A DNA stretch of 64,000 nt from Polyangiaceae bacterium (GTDB taxonomy: Bacteria; Myxococcota_A; Polyangia; Polyangiales; Polyangiaceae): NCBI GenBank assembly GCA_013361525.1, contig JABFXY010000158.1:1-64000 (forward strand), in the 5' to 3' direction. The notes beneath the pieces were generated by a model. It did not search any database and was not told the origin of the DNA. It worked only from the letters and a program-made list of their open reading frames with translations. Every line of letters begins with the position of its first letter. Position 1 is the first letter of the stretch. The translations under genes were made by a program, and so were the position numbers. Of the stretch, positions 16,886 through 25,615 are shown one piece after another.

Positions 16886-16951
16886 CTACCAGCGGTAGTC
16901 GGCGAAAGGCCTACCAGTGGTAGTGCGCAAAGAGCCTACTACCAGCGGTAG
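16886..16951 (-). repeat. Triplicated rpsG 3'-end sequence
   Basis: The palindrome CTACC-AGC-GGTAG that contains the last codons and stop of rpsG (16939-16951) is repeated at 16911-16923 (AGT in the loop) and 16886-16898. Flanking bases are similar (TTTGCGC or TTTCGCC before each copy in the sense orientation). The spacing is 25-28 bp. The copies fall between the stop codon and the terminator. Confidence 0.8.
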
Positions 16952-17409
16952 TGCGCAAAAGCTTTGTTGGCCTCGGCCATCTTGTGCGTGTCGTCCTTCT
17001 TCTTCACCGCGTTGCCACGGTTCTGAGCGGCGTCGACGAGCTCGGCGGCGAGGCGCTCCATCATCGTCTTCTCGCCGCGGGTGCGGGAGTAGAGGACGAG
17101 CCATCGCATCGCGAGCGAAACGCGGCGCTCCGGGCGGACCTCGACGGGGACCTGATAGGTCGCACCGCCGACGCGTCGGCTCTTGACCTCGAGCTTCGGC
17201 TTCACGTTGTCGAGAGCCTTGCGGAAGATCTCGAGCGGCTCTTCCTTGAAGCGGTCCTTGATGACGTCGAACGCGCCGTAAAGGATGCCTTCGGCCGTCG
17301 CCTTCTTGCCGCCGAGCATGATCGAGTTGGTGAACTTGGCGACAAGCTTGTCCTTGAACTTGGGGTCCGGAATGATCCGGCGCTTCGGGACTTCACGGCG
17401 GCGGGGCAT
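16939..17409 (-). CDS. rpsG: 30S ribosomal protein S7
   Basis: S7 has 156 residues, the usual bacterial length, and nucleates assembly of the 30S head by binding the 3' major domain of 16S rRNA. The sequence begins MPRRREVPKRRIIPDPKF and contains the conserved GGATYQVPVEVRPERR and RTRGEKTMMERLAAELVDAA. It ends KAFAHYRW. It follows rpsL after 44 nt and is presumably cotranscribed from the promoter at 17879-17906. The usual next gene, fusA, is displaced by about 9.4 kb. Confidence 0.98.
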   Translation of the reverse strand: MPRRREVPKRRIIPDPKFKDKLVAKFTNSIMLGGKKATAEGILYGAFDVIKDRFKEEPLEIFRKALDNVKPKLEVKSRRVGGATYQVPVEVRPERRVSLAMRWLVLYSRTRGEKTMMERLAAELVDAAQNRGNAVKKKDDTHKMAEANKAFAHYRW

Positions 17410-17453
17410 GGTTCGGTTTCTTCTCTAGCTGATTGTTGAAAGTTGGGGAGCGA

Positions 17454-17852
17454 TCAGCCCTTCGGCTTCTTCACGCCGTACTTCGAGCGCTTGCGATTGC
17501 GGCTCGCCTTGTTCGTCGAGCTGGGACCCGAGGCGCCCGAGGCGTCGAGCGTGCCGCGCACGACGTGGTAGCGCACGCCCGGCAGGTCCTTCACACGACC
17601 GCCGCGAATGAGGACGACCGAGTGCTCCTGGAGGTTGTGTCCCTCGCCCGGGATGTAGCTCGTCACCTCCATCTGGTTGGTCAGCCGGACGCGGCAGACC
17701 TTGCGGAGGGCGGAGTTCGGCTTCTTCGGCGTCGTCGTGTAGACGCGAACGCAGACGCCGCGCCGTTGCGGGCACGACTTGAGAGCGGGGGAAGCCGTCT
17801 TCCAGACGCTGGCCTCGCGGCCCTGGCGGATGAGCTGATTGATTGTGGGCAT
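17454..17852 (-). CDS. rpsL: 30S ribosomal protein S12
   Basis: S12 belongs to the decoding centre. This copy has 132 residues, slightly longer than the usual ~124. The conserved core TTTPKKPNSALRK and the loop RGGRVKDLPGVRYH carry wild-type lysines at the positions linked to streptomycin resistance elsewhere. The extra length is a ~10-residue insertion near the C-terminus (GASGPSSTNKASRN) before RSKYGVKKPKG. It is first of the rpsL-rpsG pair and has its own promoter. No strong Shine-Dalgarno is visible before the ATG. Confidence 0.98.
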   Translation of the reverse strand: MPTINQLIRQGREASVWKTASPALKSCPQRRGVCVRVYTTTPKKPNSALRKVCRVRLTNQMEVTSYIPGEGHNLQEHSVVLIRGGRVKDLPGVRYHVVRGTLDASGASGPSSTNKASRNRKRSKYGVKKPKG

Positions 17853-17878
17853 GGACGGGTGCTTGAAAAGGGAGGCGC

Positions 17879-17906
17879 AGATTACTCAGAGAGTCGCTCA
17901 AGTCAA
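17879..17906 (-). promoter_or_regulatory. rpsL-rpsG promoter
   Basis: TTGACT (17906-17901), a 16-bp spacer and TAATCT (17884-17879) are followed by a GC-rich GCGCC stretch. The spacer length equals that of the fusA and tuf promoters, but the leader is only about 20 nt and lacks the conserved structured blocks. Confidence 0.7.
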
Positions 17907-17980
17907 GCGGGTCGTTCGGGCCTCGTCACTTCGGGCTCGGCGCTTCCTCGAACGGGCGTGTTTCGATAGGGTTCGGGCCC

Positions 17981-18727
17981 ATGGCGATGACGTCGTCGGA
18001 CGTGCTCGAGGTGCTGGACGCAGCCTATTCCACGGACTGGCCGGACTTTCGCGCGGTGTCGGCGCTCGAATACCACGCGATGCGTATGGTCGTCCTGTGT
18101 GAAAAAGGCACGGACGACTGGGGGCTCGTTTTCGACATGGTCGTGGGGAGTTGGGTCGACGACGACGACGAGATGTCCGCGGGCGTTCGCTCGAAGATCT
18201 ACGGGCCGTCGGTCGCGTCGCACCAAATCAATGTGCCTGCGAAGCGGCCCCTGGGCTTGACCCTCGGTCCGCATGAACGCACCGACCTGTCTCTCGCCGG
18301 CGTCACGGTGGACGGTCCCGCCGGCCGCCTGGTGTTCGACCCCGGCATGATCGATCGCTTCGACCTGCGCCCCGGGCGCGTCTGCAACCTCGATCGGTTC
18401 TCCGAGAGCCCCGCCGACGTGTTGCTGCTGCGGGCGTACCTCGCGGTGCACCCGGGCTCGCTATTCGGCTCCGTCGCCGATACCGCGGCGACCCTCGGCG
18501 GCACGGAGGGCGACGTCCTCTTGGCGAGCGACGCGTTCGAGCACGTGATTGCGTTCGCCGACGACGACCCCACCCTGAACGGCTTCTTCCGACGCCCGAG
18601 TGAGTCGCCGGTGTTCCAATCGCTCGCGGACGCAATCGCGGCGCGAGACCCGGGCAAGCTCGTGCCCGGAGCCTCGAACCTCGATTACCGCCGCTGGGCT
18701 CGTTACGAGGACGACACCGCGCGTTGA
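17981..18727 (+). CDS. Acidic cytosolic protein of unknown function
   Basis: This is a 248-residue soluble protein with no signal peptide or membrane segment and a clear excess of Asp/Glu (for example VVGSWVDDDDEM). No domain was recognised with certainty. It is divergent from rpsL and converges on the 3' end of the RHS toxin-like gene, leaving only 16 bp between the two stop codons. Acidic composition and location make an immunity role conceivable, but immunity genes are normally codirectional with their toxin, so this is speculation. A second ATG at 17987 would shorten it by two residues. Confidence 0.75.
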   Translation: MAMTSSDVLEVLDAAYSTDWPDFRAVSALEYHAMRMVVLCEKGTDDWGLVFDMVVGSWVDDDDEMSAGVRSKIYGPSVASHQINVPAKRPLGLTLGPHERTDLSLAGVTVDGPAGRLVFDPGMIDRFDLRPGRVCNLDRFSESPADVLLLRAYLAVHPGSLFGSVADTAATLGGTEGDVLLASDAFEHVIAFADDDPTLNGFFRRPSESPVFQSLADAIAARDPGKLVPGASNLDYRRWARYEDDTAR

Positions 18728-18743
18728 GTCGACGCCGGCGCCC

Positions 18744-21700
18744 TCACCGCCAATCGTTGTATCGCAGCCCCGGCCCGAGCACGCGGTTGTCACCGACGTT
18801 GTTGTCCGCGCTGGGCGCGACGGGTTGCCGCGCGTCGTAGGCGCCACCACCGGGGCGTTGGATGCCCAAGTGGCTCGTCCGCGCGTCGAGCTCGGCTTGA
18901 GACTGCAAGCTCGCATTACGCGGGTCTTGGAACTGCTGATTGCGCTGCCCCTGTGCACGTCCGTGAGCCGCATTGGCGGCGTCGCCGCTCTGCGCCATGC
19001 GCGACTGCGCATTCGCCTGGTTGCCCGCGCAATTTCGGCAATGGGGATAAAAGCGGACTTGGCTCGCGGGAATCGCGCTGCCGCGACCGGCGGCGGCCTC
19101 GCGGGCTGCCGCTCGTTGTGAGCTCACCGTCGGTTGGTGGTCCGGAACGAAATGGCCGCTCGGCCCCGGGTCGGTTGTGCCGCAGCTATGGCAGCCGTGC
19201 GTGTATCCCGCATTGTCGACCTGCTGCTGCAGATCCCGCGGCCACCCACTCTGTCGGGTCGGATCCCAAGTGGGAGGGCATTGCGCATAACCCGGCACCC
19301 ATTGACCTTGAGAGTTCTGGGTGCCTTCCGTCGCATAGTGGCCCGGGCCGAGGAGGTGGTTGCTGCTTCGGTCGCCGAGGTCCTGTGGGGTCGGCCGCGG
19401 TGGCCTTCCGCCGTCCGGCGTTCCCCATTGATGACCGCCGGTCGCCGAGGGCGCGCGAGGCGCCGGGCCCGACCCGCCCGGCCGCCCGTCCTGCTGGCGC
19501 GGCGGTTGCGGGTGCCCCATTCCCGGGCCGAGCAACCCCATCGGATCGGCGAAGGCCAGTGGGTTCGGAGCGTAATCGCGGAGGTTGAAGTTGCCGTCGA
19601 TGAGGAGCGGATCGGTCGATACGAAATGGCCGATACGCGCGTCGTACCAGCGGCGGCAGTTGTACGTGAGCTCGACGTCCGCGTCGTAAACCTGGTTTGC
19701 GTAGCGAACGTCGACGGACGCTGTCCCCCGCTGGGAACGCAAGTCGCCCCACAACCCGACGTCGGCTCGAAAGACGACCTGCCCGTTCGCGTCGACCGCG
19801 GTGGTCACGATGCCGGAGGGATGCGGCATGTAGAAGACGCCGCTCTCGGTCCCTGCCGCGAGCTCGACGTGGGCACGCGACTCCCACTTGTCCTCGTCTC
19901 GCAAGTACGTCCGGCTCCGGTTCGCGGTGACGTCGACCTCGTGCAAAACGACGTTGTTCGACCAGACGTAATGGACCTCTCTGACGAGCTCGCGCTGCCG
20001 GTGAACCAGCTTTCGCAGCCGCCGCCCGCGCGCGTCGTACATCATCGTGACTTCGCGATCCGGGGCCACGACGCGCACGAGCTCACCGGTATCGCTCCAT
20101 TCGTACGACCACTCGCCGCGGTCGGTCTTTCGGCGCGTGATACGGCCCAATGCGTCGTACTCGTACGATTCGCCGCCGAACGAGGTGGGCCGTCCGGCGC
20201 GATCGAGGGTCACGCCGTCGACGCGCACCCGGCCGTTCGCGTCGTACGCGAAGGTCTCGGTGCTGGTCACGGTGCCGCGGTCGTACCGGCTGCGCTCGAC
20301 GACCTGGCCGGCCACGTCCAGGGAGTATCGAATCTCGACGCCGTCGTGGTGCTTCTCCCCGACGAGCTTCGCTCCGGCGTCGTACTCGAATTCGGACCAC
20401 CCGATGACCCGCGCGTCCGTCCGCGCGATCAGCGGGTCGAGCTCGAGCTCGGTGCGGGTCGCGCGCGCGAGCCAGGTGGAGACGAGCATACCGGCCGCGT
20501 CGTAGGCGCGGCGGAGCACCAGCTTGTCGGCGAGCTGGTCGAACAGAACGGGGCTGCGATCGTGCGACTCGTTCCATTTGCCGACGGCCCCGTCTTTTCG
20601 GGCCGGGACATTCAGCCGAAGCGTGACGCTCCCGCCCGAGAGCTCGTCCACCGTGCCGGTCGAATGGTGGGTGCGGGCGACGGGCACGCCGACGTCACTG
20701 GCCATTGCGACGACGAGGCCGCCGCGCCACGCGACGTTGGTCTCGTGCAGGCCCTGTCGATCGCGAACGACCTGGCCCATCGCATCGAACTGCTGCTGCC
20801 AGAGTACGTCGCCATTGTCCGCCGAAATGGTCCTGGCCCCGCGGTCGCGGCGAAGCTCCACCTTGCCGTTCTTCGTCTCCGCCGCTTCCAGCGTCCCGTC
20901 CGGGCCGTAGGTCCTCGTTTCGCGGCCGAGCGGATCGATGAGAACGGTCGGGCGTCGCGCGGGGTCCCATCGCGCGCGGCGAACGACACCCTCGAAATCC
21001 TCGCATTCGACCGCGCGGCCTGCGTGGTCGTACTTCTGACGATGCTCTTGCCCGTTCGGTGCGACGACACGAACCGTGTGCCCCTCCGGATCGTAGCGAT
21101 ACTCCCAAACACGGCCTCCGGGCGCTTCGTATCGCGCGAGCCAACCGATGCCGCCGTAGACCATTCGATGAACGGCGCCGCCCGATTGAACCGTCGTCGG
21201 GCTCGAGTACCAATCACGCTCGATGAAGATCGTCGACCCATCGGGGCTCTTCCGCCCAATGACGTTGCCGCGCCGATCCCATTGCCATTGTGTTCGACGG
21301 CCGTAGAGATCCACGTGCGCCGTCTTGCGACCCCAATAATCGTATTCGAATCGCTCCACGCCAGCCGGAAACTGCGCTTCGACGAGGTTGCCCTGCGTGT
21401 CGTGGACGTAGCGGGTGACGACGCCCAGGCGATTCGTCTCGCGCTTCATGAGGCCGCGCTCGTCCGGCTCGAAGACCTCGTGGGTGCCGTCGTCGTGACG
21501 AACCTCGAGCAGCGAGCCGCGCCGATCGAATCGTCGCCGCGTGGTCTGCCCCGTCATTGCCTCGTTGATGACCTCCCATTCGCCGTCGAACGAGACGCGC
21601 GGGCTCGATCCGCGGTCGTCGGCATAGCCGCGCGCGTCACGACCTTCTCGCTCGATGCGTCGTTGCGTACCGTCGGGGAGGGTCTCCTGGACGAGCGCCC

Positions 21701-22865
21701 CGGAGACCGGGTCGAAGGCGCGCGTGGTAATGCCGCCGGCTGCGTCCACGGTTTTGACGACGCGGCCCGCTTCGTCGCCGAAATAACGCGTTACGCCGCC
21801 GAGCGCGTCGGTCACTTCCGAATAACGCTGGGCCGCGATGTACTCGAGACGAATGTGCTGAATGCCTTTGAAGGTCCGTCGATCCGGCGCGTGTTCGGGC
21901 GCGGGCTCCGGCTGCACCTCGAGCGCGGGATCGGGCCCCGGTCGATCACCCCATGTCTCGACGCACCGCGCGTCGTGCGAGGAGCCGTCGTAGCGATAAT
22001 GATAGGTGAGCCCGCCCGGCGTCCGGTGAGCGACGAGCAGATGTCCGTCGTATTCGTAGCGCCAGACGTATCCGTCGGGGTCGGTGCAGGCGACGAGGTT
22101 GCCCTCGCCGTCGTATTCGTATGTCGCGAGGGTCACCCATTGCTGGTGCTTCTCGTCGAGCGGAACGGACACCGAAGTGATCCGCGCGGAGCCGTCGGTG
22201 GTCACTCGGTACGGGCGGCCCGCCGAGTCGACGATGCCGCGGAGGGCGCCGTCCTCCGCGCGCTCGAAGCGGATACGGTTGTTCCACGCATCGCAGACAC
22301 CGACCAAGCGGTGGACGCCGTCTGGGCCGGGCGCCAGCTCGTATTGCGTCCCGTCGGCGACGCGCAATCGGTAGCCGGATTGCTCGCGTGTCAGCGTCCA
22401 ACCGAGCGCATTGACGGCACTGTCGCCCGGATTGGCAATGCGATCGAAGCGCTGCTCCTTCGCGCTGTCGTCGACGACCACCAGCTCCAACCGACGCTCG
22501 TGCAGCACCCAGCCGTACGCGAACGACCACCCGAAGCCGAGCTCGCCGGAAAGCTGACTGGTGCGCGAGTTGTAGGAACGAACCCAGCGCAGAGGCACGA
22601 GGCCCGTGAGCCCGAAGTCGTAGACGTCGACGAAGACGCGCCCGGTGATCGGGCACACCGGGTCTCCGCACCCCTGCCCGCCGTTACGGCCATCGCCGCT
22701 GGCATTCTCGCCGTTGCCGTCGCCGTTACCCGGCCCGTTGCCGTCACCGCCGCCTGCGCCGTTTCCGCCTCCGCCTCCGCCGTCCCCCCCACCTCCCAAG
22801 ACCGCGATGCTGGGGCACATGCCGGGGATCGGGGGAATGTTCGGAACAGGCGCGGTTCGAGCCAT
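18744..22865 (-). CDS. RHS-repeat polymorphic-toxin-like protein
   Basis: This is a 1,373-residue protein. The N-terminus (MARTAPVPNIPPIPGMCPSI) resembles PAAR-like leaders and is followed by a Gly/Asn/Asp-rich linker. A DUF6531-type start (GDPVCPITGRVFVDVYDFGL) precedes many RHS/YD repeats (YDPEGHTVRVVAPNG; YEYDALGRITRRKTDRGEW), which build the hollow RHS cocoon. The RHS-associated core ends with RIGHFVSTDPLL and NPLAFADPMGLLGPG. The ~240-residue C-terminal cargo is Gln/Ala/Gly-rich. It has a Cys/His cluster, CHSC (1225-1228), GHFVPDH (~1237-1243) and CRNC (1276-1279), resembling a treble-clef HNH-type nuclease. Target and delivery system are not visible here. No same-strand immunity gene follows. 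Confidence 0.88.
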   Translation of the reverse strand: MARTAPVPNIPPIPGMCPSIAVLGGGGDGGGGGGNGAGGGDGNGPGNGDGNGENASGDGRNGGQGCGDPVCPITGRVFVDVYDFGLTGLVPLRWVRSYNSRTSQLSGELGFGWSFAYGWVLHERRLELVVVDDSAKEQRFDRIANPGDSAVNALGWTLTREQSGYRLRVADGTQYELAPGPDGVHRLVGVCDAWNNRIRFERAEDGALRGIVDSAGRPYRVTTDGSARITSVSVPLDEKHQQWVTLATYEYDGEGNLVACTDPDGYVWRYEYDGHLLVAHRTPGGLTYHYRYDGSSHDARCVETWGDRPGPDPALEVQPEPAPEHAPDRRTFKGIQHIRLEYIAAQRYSEVTDALGGVTRYFGDEAGRVVKTVDAAGGITTRAFDPVSGALVQETLPDGTQRRIEREGRDARGYADDRGSSPRVSFDGEWEVINEAMTGQTTRRRFDRRGSLLEVRHDDGTHEVFEPDERGLMKRETNRLGVVTRYVHDTQGNLVEAQFPAGVERFEYDYWGRKTAHVDLYGRRTQWQWDRRGNVIGRKSPDGSTIFIERDWYSSPTTVQSGGAVHRMVYGGIGWLARYEAPGGRVWEYRYDPEGHTVRVVAPNGQEHRQKYDHAGRAVECEDFEGVVRRARWDPARRPTVLIDPLGRETRTYGPDGTLEAAETKNGKVELRRDRGARTISADNGDVLWQQQFDAMGQVVRDRQGLHETNVAWRGGLVVAMASDVGVPVARTHHSTGTVDELSGGSVTLRLNVPARKDGAVGKWNESHDRSPVLFDQLADKLVLRRAYDAAGMLVSTWLARATRTELELDPLIARTDARVIGWSEFEYDAGAKLVGEKHHDGVEIRYSLDVAGQVVERSRYDRGTVTSTETFAYDANGRVRVDGVTLDRAGRPTSFGGESYEYDALGRITRRKTDRGEWSYEWSDTGELVRVVAPDREVTMMYDARGRRLRKLVHRQRELVREVHYVWSNNVVLHEVDVTANRSRTYLRDEDKWESRAHVELAAGTESGVFYMPHPSGIVTTAVDANGQVVFRADVGLWGDLRSQRGTASVDVRYANQVYDADVELTYNCRRWYDARIGHFVSTDPLLIDGNFNLRDYAPNPLAFADPMGLLGPGMGHPQPPRQQDGRPGGSGPAPRAPSATGGHQWGTPDGGRPPRPTPQDLGDRSSNHLLGPGHYATEGTQNSQGQWVPGYAQCPPTWDPTRQSGWPRDLQQQVDNAGYTHGCHSCGTTDPGPSGHFVPDHQPTVSSQRAAAREAAAGRGSAIPASQVRFYPHCRNCAGNQANAQSRMAQSGDAANAAHGRAQGQRNQQFQDPRNASLQSQAELDARTSHLGIQRPGGGAYDARQPVAPSADNNVGDNRVLGPGLRYNDWR

Positions 22866-22941
22866 CGACGGAGTGTAGAACGTCTCCGACGCGCTCGTTT
22901 GGTTTCCGTGCCGCCGGGGCTGTGCTTACCTCCCGCCGCCC

Positions 22942-23727
22942 ATGAGGATCGTCACCTGGAACGTCAACTCGATGGCCGCGCGCCTCGACTTCGTCCTCGA
23001 TTTTCTCCAGACGCGTTCCCCCGACATCGTTTGCGTCCAAGAGCTGAAGCTGCCCGACGAAGGCTTTCCGCACCTGGCCTTCGAGCAGGCGGGGTTTCGC
23101 GCGCTGACGTACGGACAAGCGCAATGGAACGGCGTCGGCGTTCTCGTTCGTAAGAGCGTCGATCCGGAGCCGCTCATCGTGTCGACCGGCCTGCCGGGTC
23201 ACGAGCCGATGGGATCGAGGCTCATCACCGTCAAAGCCGCGGGGCTCTCGGTGACGAGCGCGTACGTGCCCAACGGCAAGACGGTCGCCCACCCCGACTA
23301 CAAGGCGAAGGTCGCGTGGCTCGGCGGGCTCGCGGACTTCGTGGAGAAGAACCTCGATCCCAACGGACACACGATCCTCGCGGGCGACTTCAACGTGGTC
23401 CCAGGCGACCTCGACACGTGGGATCCGGTCGGGCACGTCGGCGCGATCTTCCACACCGACGCTGAGCGCGGGCCGCTCGAACGCCTCCGCGCGCTGGGCC
23501 TACAAGACCTGTTTCGAGAGAAGAACCCGGACCTGCAATCCTTCAGCTGGTGGGATTACCGGGCCGGCGCCTTCCACAAGAAGCAGGGGCTGCGCATCGA
23601 TCTGGTTTACGGATCGAAGAGCGTCGTCTCGCGCGTGCGCGAGGTATCCATCGACCGTGACTTCCGAAAGAAGCGCGAGGGACGCATCCCGAGCGACCAC
23701 GCCCCGGTAATCGTGGACATCGATTGA
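22942..23727 (+). CDS. xth: Exodeoxyribonuclease III
   Basis: This 261-residue AP endonuclease / 3'-5' exonuclease acts in base excision repair. Family residues are in place: N7 in MRIVTWNVNS, E34 in CVQELK, GDFNVVPGDLDTW, RIDLVYGS, and the terminal SDHAPVIVDID containing the catalytic Asp-His. Length equals that of E. coli XthA-like enzymes. It is divergent from the RHS gene over a 76-bp region and is followed 49 bp later by the ABM-GFA fusion gene on the same strand. Confidence 0.96.
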   Translation: MRIVTWNVNSMAARLDFVLDFLQTRSPDIVCVQELKLPDEGFPHLAFEQAGFRALTYGQAQWNGVGVLVRKSVDPEPLIVSTGLPGHEPMGSRLITVKAAGLSVTSAYVPNGKTVAHPDYKAKVAWLGGLADFVEKNLDPNGHTILAGDFNVVPGDLDTWDPVGHVGAIFHTDAERGPLERLRALGLQDLFREKNPDLQSFSWWDYRAGAFHKKQGLRIDLVYGSKSVVSRVREVSIDRDFRKKREGRIPSDHAPVIVDID

Positions 23728-23776
23728 CACGAAGGAGCGCGGCCCGCCGCGCGCCGCTCATCCAACGGAGGACCCC

Positions 23777-24559
23777 ATGCCGAGCGACGAGACTCGAATC
23801 ATCATCTTCCGCAATCGCGTCCGCAGCGACGTCGCCGACGAATACGGAGCTCGTGCGGGGCAGATCTTCGAGCTCGCCGAGAAGATGCCGGGGTTCGTGT
23901 CGTCGTCCGACTTCACGGCGGAGGACGGGGAGCGCCTCGCCATCATCGAGTTCGATTCGCCGGAGCACCTCGCGGCCTGGCGAAAACACGCGGAGCATCG
24001 TGCCGCGCAAGGCGAAGGTCGAGCGCGCTGGTACGAAGCATACAGCCTTCAGATTTGCGCCGTCCTTCGGGAGTCGAGGTTCGATGCGTCGACCGATGCT
24101 CCGGCGCTTCCCGCGATCGAAGAGCAGCGACCCTTCGAGCGCGTTCAAGGCGAAGGCGGATGCGCGTGCGGACGCATTCGGTACCGCGTGAGCGGCCGGC
24201 CCGTCGTCGCGGCGCTCTGCCACTGTGGTGACTGCCGGCGCGCTTGCGGCGCGACCCCCGTCGCGTGGGCGGCGTTCCACCGTACGAAGGTCGAATGGCT
24301 CACCGAGCCGCCGAAAGAACGCGCCTCTTCTGCACGGGCCTTTCGGAGCTTCTGCCCCGATTGCGGCAGCCAGATCGGCTTTCGCTATCCGTCCGAGCCC
24401 GATTACGTCGACATCACGATCGCGACGCTCGACGACCCGGACGCGGTCGCCCCGCGCGACCACCTCTGGATCCGGTCCAAGGTGGCTTGGGTCCACCTTC
24501 GGGACGAGCTCGTTCGGCACGACCGCGACTTCGTGCTGCCGCCCGCGCCGACCTCCTGA
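23777..24559 (+). CDS. Fusion of an ABM-type monooxygenase domain and a GFA (CENP-V) zinc domain
   Basis: This is a 260-residue protein with two domains. Residues ~5-95 resemble the antibiotic-biosynthesis-monooxygenase (ABM) ferredoxin-like fold (MPGFVSSSDFTAEDGERLAI; WRKHAEHRAAQ). Residues ~125-255 are a glutathione-dependent formaldehyde-activating (GFA) domain with all zinc ligands: CAC (GGCACGRIRYRVSG), CHCGDC, and FCPDCGSQIGF. Upstream AACGGAGG provides a good ribosome-binding site. Stand-alone ABM and GFA proteins are common, and the fusion suggests a shared small carbonyl or thiol substrate. The reaction itself is unknown. Confidence 0.85.
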   Translation: MPSDETRIIIFRNRVRSDVADEYGARAGQIFELAEKMPGFVSSSDFTAEDGERLAIIEFDSPEHLAAWRKHAEHRAAQGEGRARWYEAYSLQICAVLRESRFDASTDAPALPAIEEQRPFERVQGEGGCACGRIRYRVSGRPVVAALCHCGDCRRACGATPVAWAAFHRTKVEWLTEPPKERASSARAFRSFCPDCGSQIGFRYPSEPDYVDITIATLDDPDAVAPRDHLWIRSKVAWVHLRDELVRHDRDFVLPPAPTS

Positions 24560-24641
24560 AAAGAAGCTTTCGAACAGAAGCGCCCAGACGCGGCTCGACC
24601 TTTCGATCGAGCGCCGATGATTTGCTAGGCTTCGATGACCG

Positions 24642-25577
24642 ATGACGAGCTCCGCCGCGTGGGCGCCGTTTTTAAACGCCGCCGAGCTCAGCATGTTTCT
24701 CACCCTGGTCGAGGCCGAGGTGCGGGATCTCGGCGTGCCGTACCGCCTCGGTGAAGGCATCGTCGAGGTCGACCTTGAAGACGGGACGCAGAGCCTCGGC
24801 CTCTCGAATCTCGCGCAGGTTTGCGCCGCGCAGCCGGCGGCAGGTTGGCCCGATGCCGTGCGCAAACACTTCCAGCTGGTCATCGGCAGCACGCGCGAGG
24901 AGATCGAGCTTCGTAGCTTCGCGCACGATTTCGAGCGGGTACGCGCGATGTTGCGCGTTCGGCTCTACGAAGCGTGCCACCCCGATCAGCTGATGCGTCC
25001 GATCGGCGAAGGGCTCGCGGCCGGCGTCGTGTTCGATCTCGCGAGCGCCATGCGAAACCTGACCCGCGAGGAAGCGGCCGTCTGGGACCGAACCGACGCG
25101 GAGGTGTTCGACTGCGCGCTCGCGAACCTCGCCCTCGAGGAGCCGGACCAAGCGCGGACAATCCGTGGGCCGGAAGAGGTCCCCATCGTCGTCGTGGAAG
25201 GCACCTCCTATTACACGGCGTCCCGCGCGCTTCTTCTCGAGCGCGAGGTCGTCCCGGAAGGGCATCCGTACGGTGCGCTCGTCATCGTGCCGAGCAGGCA
25301 CGTCTTTTTCTATCACCTGATCGAAGACAGCCGCGTGATCGTCGCCGTGAACGCGCTCGTCAGCCTCGCCATCGAAGCCTACAAGCGAGGCCCCGGCTCG
25401 ATTTCAGACTCCGTATTCTGGATCCGGCCCGACGGCCTGGCGTCGAACGATTCCGAGAAAAGCGAATCGCGGTTCGTCCCCATCCCGTGGGAGCTGCAAA
25501 ATGGGACTCTGTACGTAACGCCCCCGCCCCAATTCGTGAAGGATGTCCTCGAGCGGGTGGCACAGCCGCCTTCTTGA
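24642..25577 (+). CDS. Cytosolic protein of unknown function (DUF1444-like?)
   Basis: This is a 311-residue soluble protein without signal peptide or membrane helix. It has alternating strand/helix segments such as VPYRLGEGIVEVDLEDGTQSL and VIVPSRHVFFYHLIEDSRVI, and an acidic C-terminal part ending VPIPWELQNGTLYVTPP. Loose resemblance to DUF1444-type proteins is possible, but I cannot confirm it. The gene starts 82 bp after the ABM-GFA gene and is followed 38 bp later by a TetR regulator, so it may be cotranscribed with either. No catalytic motif is evident. Confidence 0.75.
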   Translation: MTSSAAWAPFLNAAELSMFLTLVEAEVRDLGVPYRLGEGIVEVDLEDGTQSLGLSNLAQVCAAQPAAGWPDAVRKHFQLVIGSTREEIELRSFAHDFERVRAMLRVRLYEACHPDQLMRPIGEGLAAGVVFDLASAMRNLTREEAAVWDRTDAEVFDCALANLALEEPDQARTIRGPEEVPIVVVEGTSYYTASRALLLEREVVPEGHPYGALVIVPSRHVFFYHLIEDSRVIVAVNALVSLAIEAYKRGPGSISDSVFWIRPDGLASNDSEKSESRFVPIPWELQNGTLYVTPPPQFVKDVLERVAQPPS

Positions 25578-25615
25578 TTCGATTGGTATCCGTTTTGGTG
25601 TTAGCGTGCGCTCCG

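Noticed and set aside
17454..17852. Possible streptomycin-resistance changes in S12
   Set aside because: The PKKPNS and RGGRVKDLPG loops have the wild-type lysines. The only novelty is a short C-terminal insertion.
19134..23153. 1,339-codon plus-strand frame opposite the RHS gene
   Set aside because: The RHS reading has clear YD repeats and core motifs. The opposite frame has none and overlaps the exonuclease III gene in the wrong frame.
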